A stretch of DNA of 64,000 nt, taken from Rhodopseudomonas sp. P2A-2r. GTDB taxonomy: Bacteria; Pseudomonadota; Alphaproteobacteria; Rhizobiales; Xanthobacteraceae. Positions 1-11,319 of this stretch are shown here, piece after piece (the stretch's first letter is position 1; every line of letters starts with the position of its first letter). Under the pieces are notes generated by a model. It saw only the letters and a list, made by a program, of their open reading frames with translations. It ran no database searches and was not told where the DNA came from. The position numbers and the translations under genes are program-made. Location: assembly GCF_026015985.1 (NCBI RefSeq), contig NZ_CP110389.1:496001-560000 (forward strand), written 5' to 3'.

Positions 1-330
1 TGCTGCGGCAGCGGCGTCGCCGAACCACAGGCCGGGGGTGGTGATCGACAGCACGGCGGTCTGCACGCCGGCGGCGTCCATGTCGTCGAGGGATTTCTGC
101 ACGCTCCAGCCGAGCGACGGTGGCGACAGCTTGATCCGCGGATTGACCGCGGCGATGTAGTCGGGCGGGGTCAGGTGGTGATGCACGTCGACGCGGAACG
201 GCGGCGGGGTTTGCGCGGTTGCCGCGCCGGGCAGGGCGGAAGCGACGGCCAGTGCCGCGCCGCCGGCGAGGAGACGGCGCCGGCTGACGCCGCAGCCGCA
301 TGACGGTCCATGAGCATTGAAGAGGTTCAT
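1..330 (-). CDS. Amidohydrolase family protein with Tat signal, C-terminus off the window
   Basis: Only the N-terminal 110 residues are present; the gene runs off the left edge. It begins MNLFNAHGPSCGCG, followed by a twin-arginine motif (SRRRLLAGG) and a hydrophobic Ala-rich stretch, so export through Tat is likely. The mature part opens with DVHHHLTPPDYIAA, the metal-binding HxH start of amidohydrolase_2 (ACMSD-like) enzymes, which hydrolyse or decarboxylate small ring compounds. It lies 70 bp beyond the ccmB stop on the same strand, where relatives usually carry ccmC, so it is probably not part of cytochrome c maturation. The substrate cannot be told from this fragment. Confidence 0.75.
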   Translation of the reverse strand, partial: MNLFNAHGPSCGCGVSRRRLLAGGAALAVASALPGAATAQTPPPFRVDVHHHLTPPDYIAAVNPRIKLSPPSLGWSVQKSLDDMDAAGVQTAVLSITTPGLWFGDAAAAA

Positions 331-400
331 CGTGCCTTGCTCGCCTCGGTTCCAACCGGCTGTATTGTCGCCGTTTTTAAGCGCCTGACAATCGCCGGGA

Positions 401-1069
401 TCAATCCAGCCCGTGGCGCAGGCTGGCCGCCGCCGCGAACGGTCCGATGACGAGGCTGGCCAGCGACAGCGCGCAGAGAATGGAGAACGGCGTGCCGAAC
501 GATAACGGGCCGGTGATGGCCGCGTTTGATGCGGCGACGCCAAAAATCAGCACCGGGATCGACAGCGGCAAAACCAGCACCGCCAGCAGCAACCCGCCGC
601 GCTGCAGCGTGACCGCCAAAGCGGCGCCGATCATGCCGGTGAAGGTAAGCGCCGGGGTTCCCGCCAGCAGGGTGACGGCCACCGCCAAAGTGGCGTTGCC
701 GTCGAGGTTGAGCAGCAGGCCGAGCACCGGGGTGGCGAGGATCAGCGGCAGGCCGGCGGCGATCCAGTGCGCCAGCGCCTTGGCGGCGCAAGCCAGTTCC
801 AGCGGGGTGCGGCTCATCAGCAGCAGGTCCAGCGAGCCGTCCTCGTGATCGGCCATGAACAGCCGGTCGAGGGTCAGCAGGCTGGCGAGCAGGGCGCCGA
901 GCCACAGGATCGCCGGGCCGAGCCGCGCCAGCAAAGCGAGGTCGGGGCCGAGCGCGAACGGCATCAGCACCACCACCGTAAGGAAGAACAGCACGCCGAT
1001 CAGCGCACCGCCGCCGACCCGCATGGCGATCCGGATGTCGCGCCGAATCAGCGCCCCGAGGGCGGTCAT
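401..1069 (-). CDS. ccmB: Haem exporter protein CcmB
   Basis: A 222-residue integral membrane protein with about six hydrophobic segments, the usual CcmB length. CcmB is the permease partner of CcmA in the CcmABCD complex, which uses ATP to release holo-CcmE during cytochrome c maturation. The start chosen is [13 protein letters not shown], the family's normal N-terminus. In this sequence the ATG is in frame with the end of ccmA, giving an apparent CcmA-CcmB fusion. Removing one G from the five-base run at 1074-1078 restores the common ATGA stop/start overlap, so the fusion is probably a sequence error. The gene after it is an amidohydrolase, not ccmC. Confidence 0.88.
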   Translation of the reverse strand: MTALGALIRRDIRIAMRVGGGALIGVLFFLTVVVLMPFALGPDLALLARLGPAILWLGALLASLLTLDRLFMADHEDGSLDLLLMSRTPLELACAAKALAHWIAAGLPLILATPVLGLLLNLDGNATLAVAVTLLAGTPALTFTGMIGAALAVTLQRGGLLLAVLVLPLSIPVLIFGVAASNAAITGPLSFGTPFSILCALSLASLVIGPFAAAASLRHGLD

Positions 1070-1665
1070 CCCGCCCCCGATCACCAACTCGCGGGCGTCG
1101 ATGCCGAGCGGGGCGTGGGTGGCGGCGATGATCATGCCGCCGCGGCCGAGATGCGTGGTCATCAGGCCGGCGAAGATGCGCTGGCTGGCGAGGTCGAGTG
1201 CCGAAGTCGGCTCGTCGAGCAGCCAGATCGGGCGCCACACCGTCAGCAGCCGGGCGATCGACAGCCGGCGGCGCTGGCCGGCGGAGAGAAAGCCGGCCGG
1301 CAGCTGCGCGGCGTGGCCGAGGCCGACCGCTGCGATGCATTCGGAGGGGCGGTGACTTCGCCGCCGAGAAAGTCCGCCCAGAAGGTCAGGTTTTCCGTCA
1401 CCGTCAGCGCCGGCTTCATGGCGTCGCGGTGGCCGAGGTAGTGCGCCTGTTCGATCAGGGTCAGCTCGGCGTCACCGCCGGCGAGGTCGATGCTGCCGTC
1501 CGCGATGGCCAGCAGGCCGGCGATCTGGCGCAGCAGCGAGGTCTTTCCGGCGCCGTTGGGGCCGACAATCGCCAGCGCCTCGCCGGCCTCGGCGTGAAAA
1601 TCGAGCCCGGCGAAGACCTCGCGGCCGCCCCTGATGCACCTGACGCCGCGTCCCGAAAGCCGCAT
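1066..1665 (-). pseudogene. ccmA: Haem exporter ATP-binding protein CcmA, frameshifted
   Basis: ABC ATPase of the cytochrome c maturation complex. The first frame carries Walker A (GPNGAGKTS) and runs to about 1350. The rest of the domain lies in another frame: signature [14 protein letters not shown], Walker [12 protein letters not shown] and switch His (ATHAPL). The break sits at a four-base G/C run (1346-1349); adding one base there joins the frames as [14 protein letters not shown] second indel at 1074-1078 removes the expected stop. Both breaks fall in homopolymers and every ATPase motif is conserved, so the gene is likely intact in the cell. Start taken at MRLSGRG; ATG at 1680 is possible. 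Confidence 0.8.
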
Positions 1666-1742
1666 GGATCCCCATTTCATGTTCGATCCGCGCCCCGGCC
1701 ATCGCATTGCTTCGAGACGATTGTCGCTGTGGCGGCGCGTCT

Positions 1743-1755
1743 GGAAAGATTCTAT
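1743..1755. promoter_or_regulatory. Possible Irr-type iron control element
   Basis: Between the divergent ccmA and acnA genes lies GGAAAGATTCTA, an inverted GAA-N3-TTC core with partial flanking symmetry. It resembles the iron control element bound by Irr in rhizobia, and aconitase has been described as an Irr target in Bradyrhizobium. The match is imperfect and only one copy is seen. It lies about 130 bp upstream of the acnA start. Confidence 0.25.
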
Positions 1756-1874
1756 AAGCCGGAACTTGATGCAGCACACAATCGGCGCCTGCAAGCCAAT
1801 CAGGCTGTGGTTGCAACGGTGTATTGATACCTTTTGCCGGGTATCCCTGAAACGATGAATTGGGACCGCCTCAC

Positions 1875-4593
<2,719 letters not shown>

Positions 4594-4643
4594 CACGGGC
4601 GATGCGACCCATTGCCTCACTGCGAAGTGAGTGGTGAGTGAAC

Positions 4644-4672
4644 GGAAGGCGGCCTATGAAGGGCCGCCTTCC
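4644..4672 (+). terminator. Hairpin downstream of acnA
   Basis: An 11-bp perfect stem (4644-4654 with 4662-4672, sequence GGAAGGCGGCC and its complement) closes a 7-base loop 50 bp after the acnA stop. No strong T-run follows, so it may act with Rho or as an RNA-stabilising 3' end. Confidence 0.55.
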
Positions 4673-4736
4673 CGCATTAGGGCTTGGGCGTGCCAGGCGT
4701 CGGCGGAGGGTTTGTTCTGGTTTTAACGTGGCAGCA

Positions 4737-5495
4737 ATGATGATGGCCTGTAGCGGCATATCTCGATGGTCGGTTGCGATCAGCGCCTGCGCCATCGTTA
4801 CTTGGGTGAGTTCCGCGTCCGCCGAACCGCGCGCGGTGGTCGAGCTGTTCACGTCGCAGGGTTGCTCATCCTGCCCTCCCGCGGACAAGGTTGTCGGCGA
4901 ACTGGCGAAGGATCCGTCGGTCATCGCGCTCAGCATGCCGATCGATTACTGGGACTATCTCGGCTGGAAGGACACGCTGGCGGATTCACGCTTCAGCGCC
5001 CGCCAGAAGGCCTATTCCCACATGCGGGGCGATCGCGACGTCTATACGCCGCAGATGATCGTCAATGGCGAGCGCCAGGTGATCGGCAGCGATCGCGCGC
5101 GCATCGATAGCGCCATCGAGGAAACCCGCAAAAGCGAGGCCGTGATGTCAGTGCCGGTCGCGATGACGGTCGCAGGCAAAGAGGTCAAGGTATCGGTGGC
5201 GGCTGCGGGCAAGAGCGCCGTGCTCTCGCATGGTGAAGTGTGGATCTGTTCGGTGTCGCGCTCGGTGCCGATCACCATCGGACGCGGCGAGAATCGCGGC
5301 CGCCAGTTGACCTACAACAACGTGGTGCGCGGCTGGCTGAAGGTCGGCGACTGGACCGGCGCCGCGGCGAACTGGACGGTGCCGCTGGAAAACGTGTCGC
5401 GCGATGGCGTCGACGCGGCGGTGGTCTATGTGCAGAACGGCAGTCGCGAAAAGCCCGGCGCCATGCTCGGCGCGGCGTTCACGCTGCTACAGTAG
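4737..5495 (+). CDS. DUF1223 secreted thioredoxin-fold protein
   Basis: About 252 residues. The N-terminus (MMMACSG..., hydrophobic core, then SSASAEPR) is a signal peptide, so the protein is probably periplasmic. The mature start carries ELFTSQGCSSCPPADK, a CxxC motif placed as in thioredoxin-like folds, and matches the DUF1223 family throughout (PIDYWDYLGWKD, YTPQMIVNG). The family function is not established; a thiol-redox role is inferred from the CxxC. Start chosen at the first ATG of three; the longer frame upstream would place the acnA hairpin inside the coding region. Stands alone, 143 bp after acnA. Confidence 0.85.
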   Translation: MMMACSGISRWSVAISACAIVTWVSSASAEPRAVVELFTSQGCSSCPPADKVVGELAKDPSVIALSMPIDYWDYLGWKDTLADSRFSARQKAYSHMRGDRDVYTPQMIVNGERQVIGSDRARIDSAIEETRKSEAVMSVPVAMTVAGKEVKVSVAAAGKSAVLSHGEVWICSVSRSVPITIGRGENRGRQLTYNNVVRGWLKVGDWTGAAANWTVPLENVSRDGVDAAVVYVQNGSREKPGAMLGAAFTLLQ

Positions 5496-5509
5496 CATTA
5501 TGCACCGGC

Positions 5510-5629
5510 TGTCGTCCCCGCGCATCCGGGGACGCAGTAAACGCAGCTGTTGCGGCTCAATCACAGACGACAGCGATTACTGGGTGGCCCGGTCCTTGCG
5601 CGCAAGTGCGCGCAGGCCGGGCGATGACA
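5510..5629. repeat. Dispersed palindromic element, copy A
   Basis: About 120 bp beginning TGTCGTCCCCGC and ending CGGGCGATGACA. The left end folds as a small CCCC/GGGG hairpin followed by CAGTA. The right end begins TTACTGG and holds a longer hairpin with GCGCGCAAGTGCGCGC. Similar units occur at 6345, 13488 and 41371, always in gaps between genes. It lies just after the DUF1223 stop. Confidence 0.8.
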
Positions 5630-5967
5630 AACCGCGCCCGCGGCGCGTCCGGGCCCCATGTCGCCCCCAAAAGAAAAAGGACCAACTCGCGTTGGCCCCT
5701 GAATAGTCTGTAGTCCTGCGACGGGCCCGATCCCAATGGCCACGGGGGCTGGGGGCTGAGGAATCCGAGACCGGAAGAACCGGGCCCAACGCAGTATCTT
5801 CTTGTCGCAACCCAGATGGGCGGTCGATGGGCGGAAATCGGGCGGCAATAAGATTCTTCTAACGATCCCGTTACATGGCGTTTCGACGCGAGAAAGCCGG
5901 CCGGCGAGCCCCTTGCGGCGGCGCGCCGACGGCGCGATCATGTCAGTCACATGACGGGGAGGCGCCC
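5630..5967. other. Intergenic stretch without a recognised gene
   Basis: Between repeat copy A and the DUF2794 start. Short open frames exist on both strands, but none has a good ribosome site or recognisable product. It presumably holds the DUF2794 promoter; I cannot name one with confidence. Confidence 0.5.
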
Positions 5968-6327
5968 ATGAGTTCGACGTCGGAGGAAATGGATCCCAGC
6001 GAGCCGCGGGCCGCGGATCGCCACGCCGCGAACGCGCTGGTCACCTTCAATCGACTCGAACTCAACCGCATTCTCAATCTTTACGGCCGCATGGTCGCCG
6101 CCGGCGAATGGCGTGACTACGCCATCGATTTCCTTCGCGACCGCGCGGTGTTCTCGGTATTCCGACGCGCCTCGGAAGTGCCGATCTATCGCATCGAGAA
6201 GGACCCGCGGCTGTCGCGCAAGCAGGGCGCCTACAGCGTGATCTCGGCCAGCGGCATGATCCTGCGCCGCGGCCATGAGCTGGATCGAGTGCTGCTGGTG
6301 ATCGACCGCAAGTTGGCGGTGGTGTGA
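5968..6327 (+). CDS. DUF2794 family protein
   Basis: A 119-residue soluble protein matching DUF2794, a small family widespread in alphaproteobacteria: LNLYGRMVAAGEWRDYAID, FSVFRRASEVPIYRIEKDP, KQGAYSVISASGMILRRG. Function is unknown; no catalytic motif, signal peptide or membrane segment is visible. The ATG at 5968 is preceded by a strong ribosome site (GGGGAGG, 7 bp away) and gives the family's usual length; an upstream in-frame ATG at 5875 adds an arginine-rich leader without support. The gene sits between two copies of the dispersed palindromic element. Confidence 0.85.
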   Translation: MSSTSEEMDPSEPRAADRHAANALVTFNRLELNRILNLYGRMVAAGEWRDYAIDFLRDRAVFSVFRRASEVPIYRIEKDPRLSRKQGAYSVISASGMILRRGHELDRVLLVIDRKLAVV

Positions 6328-6344
6328 GGGGCCACAAGCTCTGT

Positions 6345-6463
6345 TGTCGTCCCCGCGTATGCGGGGACCCAGTAGACACAGGCTTTGCGGCTCTATCACC
6401 AACGCCTGCATTGACTGGGCCGCCCGGTCCGGCGCGCAAATGCGCGCAAGCCGGGCGATGACA
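6345..6463. repeat. Dispersed palindromic element, copy B
   Basis: About 119 bp, TGTCGTCCCCGCG to CGGGCGATGACA, closely matching copy A and containing GGCTCTATCACC in its centre. It follows the DUF2794 stop by 17 bp and precedes the convergent GNAT gene, so it could terminate both. Confidence 0.8.
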
Positions 6464-6497
6464 GCGCGCTTGTGAGGCAGCTTTTCGCTGTCTGCCC

Positions 6498-7022
6498 CTA
6501 AGGCAGCGTCTGCCCGCCCTCGCCAAGCGCTCGCTGCATCATCACGGTGTCGAGCCAGCGGCCGAACTTGAGGCCGACGGCGGGGTGGGTGCCGATCATC
6601 TGGAAGCCGGCATTGCGATGCAGGGCGATGGAGCCGGCATTGGCGGAATCGCCGATCACCGCGATGATCTGGCGGAAGCCGCCTGCCTCGCAGTCCGCGA
6701 TCAGTCGGTGCAGCAGCCGCGTGCCGATGCCGCGCCGCTGCGCCGCCGGGTCGAGATAGACCGAATTCTCCACGGTGAAGCGATAGGCCGGCCGCGGCCG
6801 GTAGGGCCCGGCATAGGCGTAGCCGGCGACCTGGCCGTCCTGCAGCGCCGCCAGATAGGGGAAGCCGGCGGCGACGAGCGTGTCGAAGCGCCGGGTCATT
6901 TCCGCGAGGTCCGGCGGGATCAGTTCGAAGGTCGCGGTGCCGAACTGCACCGCCTCGTCGTAGATCGCGGTGATGGCGGCAAGGTCGGCGGCGGTGGCGG
7001 GGCGTATTTCAAGGTCGGGCAT
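6498..7022 (-). CDS. GNAT N-acetyltransferase, phosphinothricin/methionine sulfoximine type
   Basis: A 174-residue GNAT enzyme transferring acetyl from acetyl-CoA to an amine. It matches the Pat/MddA branch: RPATAADLAAITAIYDEAV at the N-terminus, ENSVYLDPAAQRRGIGTRLL (the acetyl-CoA P-loop QRRGIG), then IGDSANAGSIALHRNAGF and VGLKFGRWLDTVMMQ. Members acetylate phosphinothricin-like compounds, methionine sulfoximine or sulfone; the natural substrate here is unknown. Start at MPDLEIRP is the usual family N-terminus. It is divergent from the HxlR regulator, with 188 bp between them, suggesting but not proving local control. Confidence 0.85.
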   Translation of the reverse strand: MPDLEIRPATAADLAAITAIYDEAVQFGTATFELIPPDLAEMTRRFDTLVAAGFPYLAALQDGQVAGYAYAGPYRPRPAYRFTVENSVYLDPAAQRRGIGTRLLHRLIADCEAGGFRQIIAVIGDSANAGSIALHRNAGFQMIGTHPAVGLKFGRWLDTVMMQRALGEGGQTLP

Positions 7023-7210
7023 GGCGTCGAGCCTAATGATACCGTTGGCAAAATAAAAGCCCCGCCGACCGGCCTGCGCAGGTCGGGCGCGTTGCGGGCG
7101 AGGGCCTCGCTGCGTAGCAGCCACTCGCCAACCGTCGGGTCCTTCATTTATTCTGCCGTCGGCGTCATGCTCAGCGCGGCGTGGCTTTGCCAGATCGGGT
7201 GGATTGCGGA

Positions 7211-7585
7211 ATGGTCAAGACAAACAAGAAGCTCGGCTCGTCCGCCGAGAGCAAGGCCGCCGGCGCGGTGCCTGCCGGCGCGGCGCGCGACGTCGAAGGG
7301 GCGCTGAAGATTCTTGAGGGCAAGGACAAGACGCGAATCATCTTCCACCTCCTTGCCGAGCCGGTGCTGCAACTCGCCGAGCTCGAGCGGGTGATTCCGG
7401 CGGCCTCCCAGAAGCTGCTGATTCAGCAGCTTCGCGAGCTCGAGCGGGACGGGCTGGTGCGGCGGGCAGGCGAAGCCGAGGTACCGGCCGCGGTCGAATA
7501 TGCCCTGACCGGGGCGGGGCGCGCGCTGCGCCCGGCGCTGCTGCAACTGCGCGAATGGGCGGCATTGCGCCGGGTCGAGATCTAG
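7211..7585 (+). CDS. HxlR-family winged-helix transcriptional regulator
   Basis: A 124-residue DNA-binding protein. Residues about 30-110 match HxlR domains: ILEGKDKTRIIFHLL, LAELERVIPAASQKLLIQQL (recognition helix), RELERDGLVRR, VEYALTGAGRALRPAL. The usual ILxGKW tryptophan is replaced by Asp. The N-terminal 25 residues are a Lys/Ala-rich leader. HxlR proteins often respond to electrophiles or aldehydes; the ligand here is unknown. Start at MVKTNKK; the ribosome site is weak, and an upstream GTG or TTG cannot be excluded. The divergent acetyltransferase is a natural candidate target. Confidence 0.82.
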   Translation: MVKTNKKLGSSAESKAAGAVPAGAARDVEGALKILEGKDKTRIIFHLLAEPVLQLAELERVIPAASQKLLIQQLRELERDGLVRRAGEAEVPAAVEYALTGAGRALRPALLQLREWAALRRVEI

Positions 7586-7607
7586 CGGCCATGCAGCCGA
7601 CAAGCAA

Positions 7608-7635
7608 AAAGCCCCGGCCTTGCGGCCGGGGCTTT
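7608..7635. terminator. Bidirectional intrinsic terminator
   Basis: A 12-bp perfect stem (AAAGCCCCGGCC, 7608-7619, pairing with 7624-7635) with a TTGC loop. A-run and T-run sit on the two sides, so it can terminate both the HxlR gene (+) and the Bax1-inhibitor-like gene (-) that converge here. Confidence 0.9.
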
Positions 7636-7658
7636 GCATTTTGCGAGGAAACGGAAGG

Positions 7659-8450
7659 TTATTCCTTCTGTCCCAGAAGCTGCAGCAGCAGCGTGAACAG
7701 GTTGATGAAGTTCAGGTACAGCGACAGCGCACCGGTAATCGCCGCCCGTTCCGCCACGTCGCCACCCTGGGAGGCGTAGCCGTAGATGTAATCGTTCTTC
7801 AGGCGCTGGGTATCCCAGGCGGTGAGGCCCGCGAACACCAGCACGCCCACCACCGACACGATGAACTGCAGCATCGAACTCGCCACGAAGATGTTCACGA
7901 CGCTGGCGATGATGATACCGAACAGGCCCATCAGCAGAAACGATCCCATGCCCGTCATGTCACGCTTGGTGGTGTAGCCGTAAAGGCTGAGCGCACCGAA
8001 CGAGGCGGCGGTGATGAAGAACACCCGCACGATGGAAGTGTGCGTGTAGACCAGGAAGATCGACGACAGCGAGATGCCCATCAAGGCCGAGAAGGCCCAG
8101 AACAGCAGCTGTGCGGTCGCCGGCTTCAGCCGGTTGATGCCGAACGAGATGGCGAACACCATCGCCAGCGGTGCCAGCATGAACACCCACTTCAGGGGGC
8201 TCACGAACATCGCGTAGCCGAACGGCGTCAGATAGGAGCTTCCGATCCGGGCCGCGGCGCCCGACGGATCGGCCGTCACTGCAGCCATGTACACGCCCAG
8301 CGCGGCCAGGCCGGTGATGGCCAGGCCGATGGTCATGTAGTTGTAGATGCGCAGCATGTAGGCGCGCAGTCCGGCATCGACGGCAGCGGCGTCAACACGC
8401 CCGGCCGCCCGGCCGAAAGGAGAAGCGTAATTGCGGTCTAAGTCCGACAT
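7659..8450 (-). CDS. Bax inhibitor-1/YccA family membrane protein
   Basis: A 263-residue polytopic inner-membrane protein with about seven hydrophobic helices after a cytoplasmic leader (MSDLDRNYASPFGR). It matches the BI-1/YbhL-YccA family: NYMTIGLAITGLAALG, AFSALMGISLSSIFLVY and the C-terminal AWDTQRLKNDY with a conserved Asp. Bacterial members are linked to FtsH regulation (YccA) or ion/calcium leak; the exact role here is unknown. Start at 8450 follows a GAGG ribosome site; the longer frame upstream adds a non-family leader. Single gene with its own terminator. Confidence 0.9.
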   Translation of the reverse strand: MSDLDRNYASPFGRAAGRVDAAAVDAGLRAYMLRIYNYMTIGLAITGLAALGVYMAAVTADPSGAAARIGSSYLTPFGYAMFVSPLKWVFMLAPLAMVFAISFGINRLKPATAQLLFWAFSALMGISLSSIFLVYTHTSIVRVFFITAASFGALSLYGYTTKRDMTGMGSFLLMGLFGIIIASVVNIFVASSMLQFIVSVVGVLVFAGLTAWDTQRLKNDYIYGYASQGGDVAERAAITGALSLYLNFINLFTLLLQLLGQKE

Positions 8451-8744
8451 GGTCGAAACCTCGAAGTTGTCCGGCAGCGTGCAAAGGGTTTGCACTGTCG
8501 GCACGAAATCTATCCCAGATACCGTTCTCGCTGCTATTAATTTTCAGCAATCGATCCGGCGTCTGACCCAATCTGGTATGTGGTAAACTAACACATTTCG
8601 CGCAAGCTTCCACGCGTGGCGGAATGTCGCTCCAGAGGGCCCGCGCGCCAGCAAGGTTACCGGCCAGCCAGCCCGCGAAGCCCTGACTCTATAGAGAATT
8701 CACCCGAAACCAGCCGGATGAAGGGCGATCCGTGCCAAAACGGG
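8451..8744. other. Intergenic stretch upstream of the BI-1 gene
   Basis: 294 bp between the BI-1 start and the convergent-side end of ybbP. It is locally AT-rich around 8540-8600 and probably carries the BI-1 promoter on the minus strand. No gene or strong hairpin is seen. Confidence 0.4.
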
Positions 8745-11318
8745 TCACAAATTCCTCAGGACCGTTGCCGGCTTCTGATTAAGCGCGACCAGCGTGCCGG
8801 CAAGGCCGAGGCCCACTGTGACAATAAGCGCGGCCAGAACCACACCGGCGGCGCTGCCGGCCTGCCAGACGAAGCTCAGCGTCATCAGTCGTGTCACAAT
8901 CATCCAGGCTGCGACCGAACCGGCGAGCACGCCGAACACCGCGGTGGCCAGGCCGATCATCAGGTATTCCAGCGCGTAGGCGCCGAGCAGCCGGACCCGG
9001 GTCGCGCCGAGGGTCTTCAGAATCACCGCGTCATAGACGCGGTGACGGTGGCCGGCAGCCAGTGCGCCGCCAAGCACCAAAATCGCCGACAGCAGCGTGA
9101 CCGCGCTGGCGCCGCGAATCGCCAGCGTCAGGTTGGTGACGACGTTGCCGATGGTGTCGAGCGCCTCGCGGACCCGCACGCTGGTGATCATTGGGAACGC
9201 GTCGGCCACGGCCTTGACGAGCCCGGCATCCTTGGCGGGGTCGGCGCCATGGGCGTCGGTCAGGGTGGCGATGTGGGTGTGCGGCGCGCCGCGAAACGTG
9301 TTGGGCGAGAACACCAGCACGAAGTTTATGCCGAGGCTCTGCCAGTCCACCGTCCGCATGTTGCTGATGGTCGCGGAGATGTCGCGGCCGAGCACGTTGA
9401 CCACCACGGGGTCGCCGATCTTGAGTCCGAGCCCGTCGGCCAGCTTCTTCTCGAACGACACCAGCGGCGGGCCGTTGTAGTCCGGCGCCCACCATTGGCC
9501 CTCGACCACTTTCGAGCCCTTGGGCACCTCGCCGGTGTAGCTGAGGCCGCGGTCGCTCTGCAGCACCCATTCGGCGTCCGACGACGGCTTGAGGTCCTCG
9601 GCCTTGACGCCGCGCGCCGACACGATCCGGCCGCGCAGCATCGGCACGTCCTCGACGGTCGATCCCGGCGCCTTGTCCGCTAGGAAGGCGCTGAAGCGGT
9701 CGGCCTCGGTGGAGGGGATGTCGATGAAGAAGAACGACGGCGCTCTCTCCGGCAGCGCCGCCATGAACTGGCGGCGCAGATTGCCGTCGATCTGGGTGAT
9801 GGTCACCAGCACGGTCAGGCCAAGACCCAGCGACATCACCACCGAGGGCGTCAGCGCGCCGGGCCGGTAGATATTGGCGATCGCCAGCCGCAGCATGGTG
9901 ATTCGCGGACGCGGCAGCCGGCGTGCCAGCGCCATCAGGGCGGAGGCGATGCCGCGCAGCAGGCCGAACACCACGATCGAGGAGACCACGAACACCGCCG
10001 CGACGCGCTTGTCATAAGCGAGGCCAATCACCACGGCGATCAGCAGCGCGATCACCAGCGCCATCCATGCGAGGTAACGCGGCCGCGGCCGGTGGCCCTC
10101 GCTGCTGGCGACGTCGCGGAACAAGGCGGCTACCGGCACTTCATGCACGCGGGCCAGCGGCCACAGCCCGAAGGCCAGCGCGGTCAGCAGGCCGTACAGC
10201 AGCGACAGCGCCAGTTCGCCGGGATGCACCGCGGGCACCACCGGCAGCGGCAGCAGGCTGCCGAACAGGCCGACGATGGCGAACGGAAGCGCCGCGCCGA
10301 GTGCGAGGCCGATCAGCGATCCGACGCCGGCGAGCACCAGCACCTGGGTGAGATAGATCGCGAACACATCCCGGCCGGTGGCGCCGAGCGCCTTGAACGA
10401 GGCGATCACGTCGCGCCGGCGGTCGATATGGCTCTTCACTGCATTGGCGACGCCGACGCCGCCGACCAGCAGCGCGGCAAGGCCGACCAAGGTCAGGAAC
10501 TGGGTGAAGCGGGTGATGGTGCGCTCGAGCTGCGGCGAGGCATTGTCGCGGGTGCGGATCTCCCAGCCGGCCTGCGGAAGCGCCTTTCGCGCGTCGTCGG
10601 CCAGCGCATTGGCCGCGCCGCTGCTGGCGGCGGCGTCGGGCAGCCGGACGCGATAGGTCCAGCGTACCAGGCTGCCGGGCTGCAGCGCGCCGGTGGCGCG
10701 CAGCGCCGCCTCGCTGATCAGGAAGCGCGGACCGAAGCCGACGCCGCCGGACAGCTTGTCCGGCTCGGCGCTGATGACGCTGCGAATCGCGAAGCTGGCA
10801 TTGCCGATGCTGACGCGATCGCCGACCTTGAGGTCGAGCCGCGCCAGCAACGTGGCGTCGGCGGCAGCGCCGTAGGCGCCGTCGCGTTCGGCCAGCAGGT
10901 CGCCGACCGGCATGTCGGGGGCCAGCGTGAGCTGGCCAAGCATGGGATAGGTGTCGTCGACCGCCTTCAGCTCGACGAGGCCAAGACGGCCATCGGGCGC
11001 TTTCGCCATGGCGCGCAGCGTTGCGGCCACCGAGACCTTGCCGCGGGCGTTGAGCCAGGCCAGTTCGTCAGGCTTGGCTTCGCGCTGGATCAGCGCGAAG
11101 GCGGCATCGCCGCCGAGCAGGGTGCGGCCCTCGCGCGCCAGCCCTTCGCTGAGGGAGGCCGCCACCGAACCGACGCCGGCAATTGCCATCACGCCGAGCG
11201 CGATGCAGGCCACGAACACGTAGAAGCCGGACAGCCCGCCGCGCATTTCGCGCAAGGCGTAGCGCAGCGCCAGCGACGGGCCGCGGCTGGCGGGAATGGT
11301 CTCAATGGCGATGGTCAT
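8745..11318 (-). CDS. ABC transporter permease of the YbbP/FtsX-MacB type
   Basis: An 857-residue permease matching YbbP, with two FtsX-like modules: an N-terminal helix and large periplasmic part, helices near FTQFLTLVGLAALLVGGVGV, a second periplasmic region (residues about 500-720) and C-terminal helices. It pairs with the YbbA ATPase encoded 1 bp upstream. YbbAP has been proposed to extract or export hydrophobic or lipid-linked molecules, in line with the neighbouring TesA-like esterase; this is inference. Start is MTIAIETIPASRGP. The frame is unbroken over its whole length, useful evidence that long genes here can be intact. Confidence 0.9.
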   Translation of the reverse strand: MTIAIETIPASRGPSLALRYALREMRGGLSGFYVFVACIALGVMAIAGVGSVAASLSEGLAREGRTLLGGDAAFALIQREAKPDELAWLNARGKVSVAATLRAMAKAPDGRLGLVELKAVDDTYPMLGQLTLAPDMPVGDLLAERDGAYGAAADATLLARLDLKVGDRVSIGNASFAIRSVISAEPDKLSGGVGFGPRFLISEAALRATGALQPGSLVRWTYRVRLPDAAASSGAANALADDARKALPQAGWEIRTRDNASPQLERTITRFTQFLTLVGLAALLVGGVGVANAVKSHIDRRRDVIASFKALGATGRDVFAIYLTQVLVLAGVGSLIGLALGAALPFAIVGLFGSLLPLPVVPAVHPGELALSLLYGLLTALAFGLWPLARVHEVPVAALFRDVASSEGHRPRPRYLAWMALVIALLIAVVIGLAYDKRVAAVFVVSSIVVFGLLRGIASALMALARRLPRPRITMLRLAIANIYRPGALTPSVVMSLGLGLTVLVTITQIDGNLRRQFMAALPERAPSFFFIDIPSTEADRFSAFLADKAPGSTVEDVPMLRGRIVSARGVKAEDLKPSSDAEWVLQSDRGLSYTGEVPKGSKVVEGQWWAPDYNGPPLVSFEKKLADGLGLKIGDPVVVNVLGRDISATISNMRTVDWQSLGINFVLVFSPNTFRGAPHTHIATLTDAHGADPAKDAGLVKAVADAFPMITSVRVREALDTIGNVVTNLTLAIRGASAVTLLSAILVLGGALAAGHRHRVYDAVILKTLGATRVRLLGAYALEYLMIGLATAVFGVLAGSVAAWMIVTRLMTLSFVWQAGSAAGVVLAALIVTVGLGLAGTLVALNQKPATVLRNL

Positions 11319-11319
11319 G

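Noticed and set aside
8616..9683. 355-codon plus-strand frame opposite the ybbP end
   Set aside because: Shadow of ybbP; no family features.
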